Made by a program: the position numbers and the translations under genes. Below, piece by piece: positions 58,351 to 64,000 of a stretch of DNA of 64,000 nt (its first letter is position 1; each line of letters opens with the position of its first letter). Source of the DNA: Dichetophora obliterata (taxonomy: Eukaryota > Arthropoda > Insecta > Diptera > Sciomyzidae); NCBI GenBank assembly GCA_963920525.1, contig OY986439.1, positions 16,940,319 to 17,004,318 of the forward strand. The letters are read 5' to 3'. Below the pieces are notes generated by a model. It was given only the letters and a program-made list of their open reading frames with translations. It was not told where the DNA came from and made no database searches.

Positions 58351-59455
58351 GGGGCCATAAACTACGTTACCAATTTAGGGGGGGGGGGGAGGTGTTTAGA
58401 TATTGTAACGTTACCAAAAATTAAAAAAATCGACTATTCCCTCGACACAGGAACCTTTTGGTATTCCTTCACCATCACAGCACACGTCTGAAAAATGTGG
58501 GTCTTTGCTTTTGCGACAGGCTTTGACGTTAAGGTCTGAATGTTCTTGATCAAAGGAGATACCGTATGACATGTACTGTCCTTCTCAGAAAGAAGAAATC
58601 GGTTCAAGGTCGTGTCCTACCTGAGGCTTTTATTTCGTTTTTAAAACTTCTATGAATTGTCATAAGTTTGTATTATATCGTTTACAATAAATCGGAATAA
58701 AACATACTTACTATTTAAATAAATCAATTTTCAAAAAGCATTTACACAAAAACGCAGAACTTGGTGCTGCTCGGGTGCAGCCTTTAAGGGTACTCTGTCA
58801 AAGACCAGGTGAATTTCTTTGCGTTAGAAATGAGGATTCATCTGAATGGGTCGACATAGAATCCGATGAAAAATTCTATTTTGAAGAATCCTCAACATAC
58901 TACCAGCTTCTTCTATCCCAGTGATTGAGAGCATCGAATCTTGGATCGCAGATGGAATAGCTTTTACAGATGATATTAATTATTGATTTTTTTCCAATTG
59001 TTCCTTTAATGTCATACAATTGTCAACGGCATATTAATATTTGAGAACTCTAAAGCTTTGCAGATTCTGTCAAACTACAAAAAAATTAAGTTTATACATC
59101 GAGAGAGAAAAGCAGTCTTGTGTATAGCGTCAAACGGAAAATTGAAAAAATAAAAATTGATCTCGATTTTCTTGATATTAAAATAAAAAGAATTTTTAAT
59201 TTTAATCTTTAATTTCATTTGGACTGTTTAAGTATTTCTTTTGCCTCACTTCGGTCATCTCCTGACACTAGTCACTAATACTAGTGAAAATTGTCAGAGC
59301 TAGTCAAAATATATAATCATTCGAATGAATTAATTTCATATGTCACGTTACTTTATGGGGGAGTAGGGGTTTTCAAAAGCATTACGAAAAGTAACGCAGG
59401 GAGAGGGGGGGTAAAAAAACCGGAAAATCATTAACGTAGTTTATGGACGACCCCT
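58351..59455. mobile_element. TIR element, GGGG(C/T)C..CCATAAACTACGTTA ends
   Basis: Left GGGGCCATAAACTACGTTAC and right, inverted, GGGGTCGTCCATAAACTACG. Both are followed within 40 bases by a run of G. The interior holds two short coding-like scraps. One is on the minus strand at 58,440-58,565 (SDLNVKACRKSKDPHFSDVC, then CDGEGIPKGSC). The other is on the plus strand at 58,790-58,920 (RPGEFLCVRNEDSSEWVDI). Neither has a recognised family. Similar CCATAAA..ACG ends are common in insect genomes (recognition). Superfamily not assigned. Confidence 0.68.
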
Positions 59456-59782
59456 ATCGTCATATGAAATCAAAAAAGCTATAAGTTACAAAAAATTCAA
59501 AATCGACTTTTTGAATGATTATGATACATCTTATTAAAATACATGTTTCGCAAAATTTTACACTTCTACAACTAAAACCGACGTTTTTATTGACAAAGTT
59601 CTCAAAGCCCAAAGTTTAAGTGCAACTTACAATTAAGACAGTTTTTTGATTTTCTCTTAAAAAATTTTTATTTAAACTTTTTTTATTTAATATGAAGATA
59701 TATTAAAAATTTTCATTGCCTAGGGGAGGGGGCAGGGGGCGATTGCGGACGCTCATGGTTAAAATCATTCGATAGTGTGCAA

Positions 59783-60269
59783 TACTATACGGTTAGAAAT
59801 CTTGGAATAAATTTTAATACTTTTTGGCTTACATACATTACCACACCAAATATTAAAAATGAGATTTAAAGAAATGTGTATTGAAATTTTATGCTCAGTT
59901 CGTATTAAATTTAAATTTTGATTTTGTGTAAAAAGCTAATTATACTATTAACCATAATATTAAATTAATTCCAAAGGGTATAAAATTTCGTTTTAATATT
60001 TGAATTGTATTAAAATTTAATACGAAATTGCATTGAAATATAAAACAGCATGTCTGAAAAATTAAATACAATATTCACTATAGTATCGAATTGATTCCAA
60101 GGGCTTAAAGTTTCATTGTAATATTTGAACTGTTTTAAAATATAAAACAAAAAAAATTGAACAATTTTGTACTCAATTGAGAAGTTTTAAATTTCTGTAA
60201 TAAGATAAAAAATCTCTGTAATACTTTGCTTATATTTAAATTTATTCCAAGATTTCTAACCGTGTAGTT
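59783..60269. mobile_element. MITE, TIR CGGTTAGAAATCTTGGAATAAA
   Basis: Ends ACTATACGGTTAGAAATC and, inverted, ACTACACGGTTAGAAATC continue with a TTGGAATAAATTT stretch. The interior carries two ~125-bp units with TTCCAA.GG.T.AAA.TTTC and TTTAATATTTGAA. Non-coding; 487 bp. Confidence 0.78.
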
Positions 60270-60420
60270 TGAAAGTTTTTACATATTACATTTAATTTTT
60301 TTAAGCAAAACGTCTTGTAACTTAAAATTCCTTTTAAGTTCTCGAGCACAAGATTAAATCCTTAATACTGCTTTCTGCCACACTAAAAACATTCTACACA
60401 AAAAGTTTCACTTAATTTCT

Positions 60421-60535
60421 TTCTATCCACCCTCCAACTAACTATTACCCATCCTCCAAATCAACGCAATGATTACACATTTATAGGGGCATCCCCTAAG
60501 CTTTAGTTGAATTTAAAATAAAAACTTCTATAAAT
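60421..60535 (+). mobile_element. 3' scrap of the 11.9-kb LINE family
   Basis: CTATCCACCCTCCAACTAAC and the following 80 bases match the end of ORF2 and 3' UTR at 14,850-14,945, including the TAGGGG..A.CCCCT hairpin. An A-rich tail follows. It ends next to the target duplication of the following hAT element. Confidence 0.8.
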
Positions 60536-60795
60536 ACGAATAGACCAGGCGCGGACACAAGGTGGTAAGGGGGGTTATTACCCCAAGAGCTTTTAAATGC
60601 TTTAATTTTTAATACCTTATTAAAAGCAAATAATTGTGCCCACAGGTTAATGGTACTTTTATGTATACATAAGCGATTCTGAAGACGTTCTTTGAAATAA
60701 TACTACAAAAAATGGTTAGAGATATTGATATAAAGTTTTTTTATTGATTTCAACAATTATTAAAGTACTTAAAAAATTTTGTTTTTTATGTTTTG

Positions 60796-61224
60796 TGACG
60801 TCATTTGCGTGTGCGTGGCGTTTTTATGAAGCGACGCGAGAAGAGTAGGACCGTTTTGCTTGCAGAATAACATGATCTGTAATCATCTGAAAAAAAATAT
60901 GTATACTTGTAAAGAAAGCACTTGCGCTGAGGTAGTGACTTCGAGTTTTATTAAAAATTTTTAATTGTAAGAAAATAACGCGTCTCTAAAGTTGATTGTT
61001 TAAAAAATGGCTGTAAATTTGAGTAAATAACGAGCTGTAACTTTATTTTTAGGCTCATTTTGAAGAAAAGTGTGAAGTCACTATCTCGATGTAAGTGTTT
61101 GCTTTACATATAATTATATTTTGTTTTTTTCAAATGATTACAGATCATGTTATTCTACAAGCAAAATGTTCCTACTCTTCTCGCAGCGCTTCATAAAAAC
61201 GATACCTACACGCAAATGACGTCA
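60796..61224. repeat. Foldback element nested in the hAT copy
   Basis: Arms of roughly 180 bp start TGACGTCATTTGCGTGT and contain GCGAGAAGAGTAGGA and AATAACATGATCTGTAATCA. The outermost TGACGTCA is itself palindromic. Confidence 0.82.
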
Positions 61225-61250
61225 ACTTAAAATTTGGCAGTTTTGACTTA

Positions 61251-61552
61251 AAATGGGCGAGCGAAACTGATGTTAATGATATCAACACCGTTTTTACTCT
61301 TTGTGGTAATGACATTTTTCCACTAATTTCTAAAACGTTTGCTATCTTTGCCACGCTTTCTATCAGTGTAGCAACAGCTGAGCGAAGTTTTTCTACACTG
61401 CGACGATTAAAAACATGGTTACGTTCAACTAAGCAACAAAAACGATTGAATGGACTCGCATTATTGTATATACATAGAGACATTAAAATAAGTATTAACG
61501 AAGTTGAGAACTTTGCCGCAAAAAAGAAGTTCTGCGATGATTTTGTCATATA
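61251..61552 (+). pseudogene. hAT transposase C-terminal domain
   Basis: About 100 open codons to the TAA at 61,550. They read KWASETDVN..., then LSISVATAERSFSTLRRLKT and WLRSTKQQKRLNGLALLYIH with RDIKISINEVENF. This is the hAT dimerisation domain of the type in which LP.S.A.AERSFS.LRR(L/I)KT.LR is followed by RL.GLALL.IHR. Nothing upstream remains in frame, because a foldback element lies immediately before it. The minus-strand open frame over the same bases (61,172-61,549) is a shadow. Confidence 0.85.
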
Positions 61553-61643
61553 ATTTTATCTCTATCTAATGATTACACTGTGCAACACATTTTTCTAACG
61601 GAAAAGCGGATAACACAGGATGATAGTACTACTGTATAGTAAG

Positions 61644-62494
61644 AAAACTCTAAAAGGAATTTGCAAAGTTAGCTCGCTTTTAAAAGATATAGGCATTTAA
61701 AGTTTGCCTCTTGCAGAGTATTTTTTAAAAATAAAGTGCTGATTAAGGCGTATCGAATTACAATTTTTTCGAATTTCACATTTCTAAGAGGTCTTAAAAG
61801 TTGCATGGTGGTCAAGATCTTTTTAAAAAAAAAAACTAAGAGAAAGAAAAGGATGTCTTCCTCCTACAAAAGGACAAAGTTGTTTTTTTGAAAAAAATAG
61901 TAAAAAATAACGATCTATAAATGCTTTGATTTTTGTAAGAGAAACTACATATGTCTTAAAGCAAAATTTAATACAGACTTGTACTAAAAATAACTCGCCA
62001 AACAAGATGCAACTTTCGATTTCTACTCTCATTGTCTTGTGTGAGAAATACTCGAATCCAAAGGTACACTCGAAGTAGCAGAGAACTTTTGATTGTTATC
62101 TGATTGTCTAGATGTTGGTGTTATTGGTTGAAGTGTTTACATTTTCTTTAAATTTGGCGAATTAAATATTTGCATATTTTTCGCAAATGCATTTTCTTGT
62201 TTTCGATAAATGTATTTTGAATGCAATTTTATAAATTTTTAAAAAAAAAAATAAGATAAGGTTTTATATATTTTTGTCCTGATAAAGTCTTATATTAATT
62301 TTTTTTAAAAAAGTTGAAAAATTGCGTTCTAGTATGCTTTGAGAAAAAATTTGAGAATGAGAAATTAAAAAAAAAGTTTATTTGGTACGCCCTTATGAGC
62401 GCTTCATTTTTAAAAAATACTCTGCAAGAGGCAAGCTTTCAATGCCTATATTTTTTAAAAGCGAGCTAAGTTTGAAAAACCCTTTTAGGGTTTT
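61644..62494. mobile_element. TIR element nested in the hAT copy
   Basis: Inverted ends AAAACTCTAAAAGG and AAAACCCTAAAAGG. Arms are about 120 bp, with TTAGCTCGCTTTTAAAA, TTGCCTCTTGCAGAGTATTT and GGGCGTAC-like blocks. 851 bp. No recognised gene. Confidence 0.75.
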
Positions 62495-62970
62495 GTTGAT
62501 CTAGATCAGAACCATCGATCTGTGTTGGTCGCTTTTTCATTAGATTCCATGACCCTTGAATTGTCGCATAGTGTTATCTTATAATCAGTATACATTTTGT
62601 ATTGTTAATTTATTTTTCAAAGTGTACCATATCATAGTTGTAATGTCAGAACAATAAGTTTCAAATCATTGCACATACTTGAAAATATAATTGTGCAATA
62701 ATGGAATAAATGTGAAAACTTTGAATAAATTTAGAGTTTCTATTTACTTTTCTCTAAGATATTATTCCAGAAAAAGGGAGAAATAGATAAATACGGACAT
62801 GTGCGGGTATGTGTCAAGAAAAAATGCTTCTTAAACAATTCGAGATTTTCAATTCAAAAAAGTACAATTTGTCTATTTGTAAAAAGACAAAATTTTTTCA
62901 AATCGAAAATGTATGTATTTGATAATTTACCCCCCTCAAGATTTTTTCCAGAACCGCCGCTGGAATAGAC

Positions 62971-64000
62971 TGGGACTGTTATTTTACTAGGTGGCAAAAA
63001 ATTCTCAGATAATTTTTGACCATTCCAATGAAACGATTACCATAATTTTTATTAATATGGCATCAATGTGAACAGTGCGGTTGCTACCTCACTGTAACAA
63101 TGGTTGGCTCTGCATTCCATAGTTGTGGCGAGGTAAAACTTTGTTGATTTACTTCAAACCTGAAAAAAATTTGCTGTTCAATGTACTTCGATGCTCTGCA
63201 AAAGTGGTAGATAGCGATAAAGAAATGTTAAAAATTGTGTGTTTTTAAATTTTTCTAAACTTATTTAAAGTTATTTGATCTAAGGTTATTAATTTGAACA
63301 TTTGCTTGACTTTATTGATGGTTTTTATAAATACAACTTTTTTCATGTGTGAAAACTATTACTAAATGATTCCAAAAAGTTTCGGTTTTTTCAATACCAA
63401 ATTACATATTTCACAAGGAATTTTCCTACACCGTAAAAACCAACTTAAATTAATTTTTTTAGAAAAAAAAGCAATTTTGAATATATATTTACCTACTTCA
63501 GCCAAGCTGCCTTTTAGTAGAGCTGAAACACATATATTTTAATTAGCCAACATGACCATAACCATTCCGAAATAAAACAACATTGCATTGATTTAATATA
63601 AGTTTCTGTTTATTTATTTTATTTTCATCACTTTTAATTTTAATCGTCATTAATAATTAGTTAAGTTTTAAATTTATAACTGTTTGCCATTTAACTGGTG
63701 TAACATTTAAAATTTATATTCTTTTATTTTGCGTACCTACTCTTTGTGTGTTTATCTTTTTTTTATGTATTTTTTTACGCTAACGCAGTTGTATAATTTT
63801 TGTATTCATTGATATATTATATGAATGTTAATAGTAAAAATAACTGTTTTTTGCTTGTTACCGTCACTTTGAATAATGGTTTTATGTATATAATTTTTTT
63901 TCTTTCGTATTCTATATTTATACAAATAATGCTATTTATAGGCTTATAGTTGAATAGAACTAGTTGTTTATTTTTCATTTTATATAAAAACAAAAAAAAA
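62971..64000. other. AT-rich non-coding DNA
   Basis: No open frame or terminal repeats recognised. Contains several TTTATTTATTTTATTTTC tracts. I see nothing assignable. Confidence 0.5.

Larger units (their letters stand above)
60546..62962 (+). mobile_element. hAT element with 8-bp target duplication
   Basis: Ends CAGGCGCGG (60,546) and, inverted, CAGCGGCGG (ending 62,962). Both have a G-run (GGGGGG) about 25-35 bases inside. Flanking duplication GAATAGAC (60,538-60,545 and 62,963-62,970) is exact. A hAT C-terminal domain is readable at 61,251-61,552. Two other repeats (60,796-61,224 and 61,644-62,494) are nested within it. The catalytic core of the transposase is missing. Confidence 0.88.

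Noticed and set aside
58378..58392. G-run as a quadruplex signal
   Set aside because: A single run of G at one end of a TIR element, with only one similar run at the other end. Nothing beyond the family's subterminal sequence supports a role.
61172..61549. 125-codon minus-strand open frame
   Set aside because: The plus strand of the same bases encodes a clear hAT dimerisation domain, so this is its shadow.

Overview
This window is eukaryotic. It is AT-rich (long A/T runs, microsatellites, introns or intergenic DNA) and is packed with transposable-element remains of insect type. The jockey-related LINEs, a tRNA-headed SINE and a dispersed repeat ending in a GATCGGTTCAGT...CATACATACA tail point to a higher fly (Diptera) with a large, repeat-rich genome. 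I cannot name the species. I see no complete host gene, rRNA, functional tRNA or CRISPR array. The only host-exon candidate is a 113-codon open stretch behind a splice-acceptor-like site at 9914-10253.

Left third (1-21,600): a hAT C-terminal relic, a SINE with a duplicated body, a pogo/jerky-type transposase relic, a LINE with a single internal stop (2664-4310), two copies of a foldback family, a 48-bp GCGATTCG tandem repeat, a 280-bp AGT microsatellite, a nearly full-length LINE ORF with two stops (11,964-14,867), an antisense jockey fragment, and one arm of a large inverted repeat whose partner lies 25 kb away (15.8-18.8 kb and 41.1-42.7 kb).

Middle (21,600-42,700): a hAT element with an 8-bp target duplication and a nested TIR element (21,608-24,936). 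Next is a dispersed repeat split by a 3.07-kb DNA transposon that carries arrays of CATGGAGGTGAT and a decayed transposase. A run of MITE and foldback elements follows (34.6-36.2 kb), then a decayed transposon gene, a LINE 3' end and a second hAT element with a perfect 8-bp duplication (39,159-40,575).

The centrepiece is at 42,665-50,215. A minus-strand LINE is interrupted twice. One insertion (43,193-46,757) is a 3,565-bp transposon encoding a RAG1-core-like transposase. It has 37-bp inverted ends that begin CACAATG/CACTAAG and a 5-bp target duplication, and removing it restores the LINE reading frame exactly. These are features of the Transib/RAG group. The other insertion (about 48.07-49.97 kb) carries a different transposon gene with an N-terminal ZAD-like cysteine module. 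A second, more decayed copy of that gene sits in a long-TIR element at 53,811-55,735, itself inside a TACGAAT-rich inverted-repeat element whose two arms each contain a tRNA-like unit.

Right end (57,000-64,000): a truncated arm of the TACGAAT element with a nested MITE, a Harbinger-like MITE, a GGGGYCRTCCATAAACTACG-type element, a CGGTTAGAAATC MITE, a 3' scrap of the 11.9-kb LINE family, and a third hAT element (60,546-62,962) with two nested repeats and a readable dimerisation domain. Most genes here serve, or once served, transposition. The neighbourhood is best read as layers of insertions, and several insertion orders can be fixed from target duplications.
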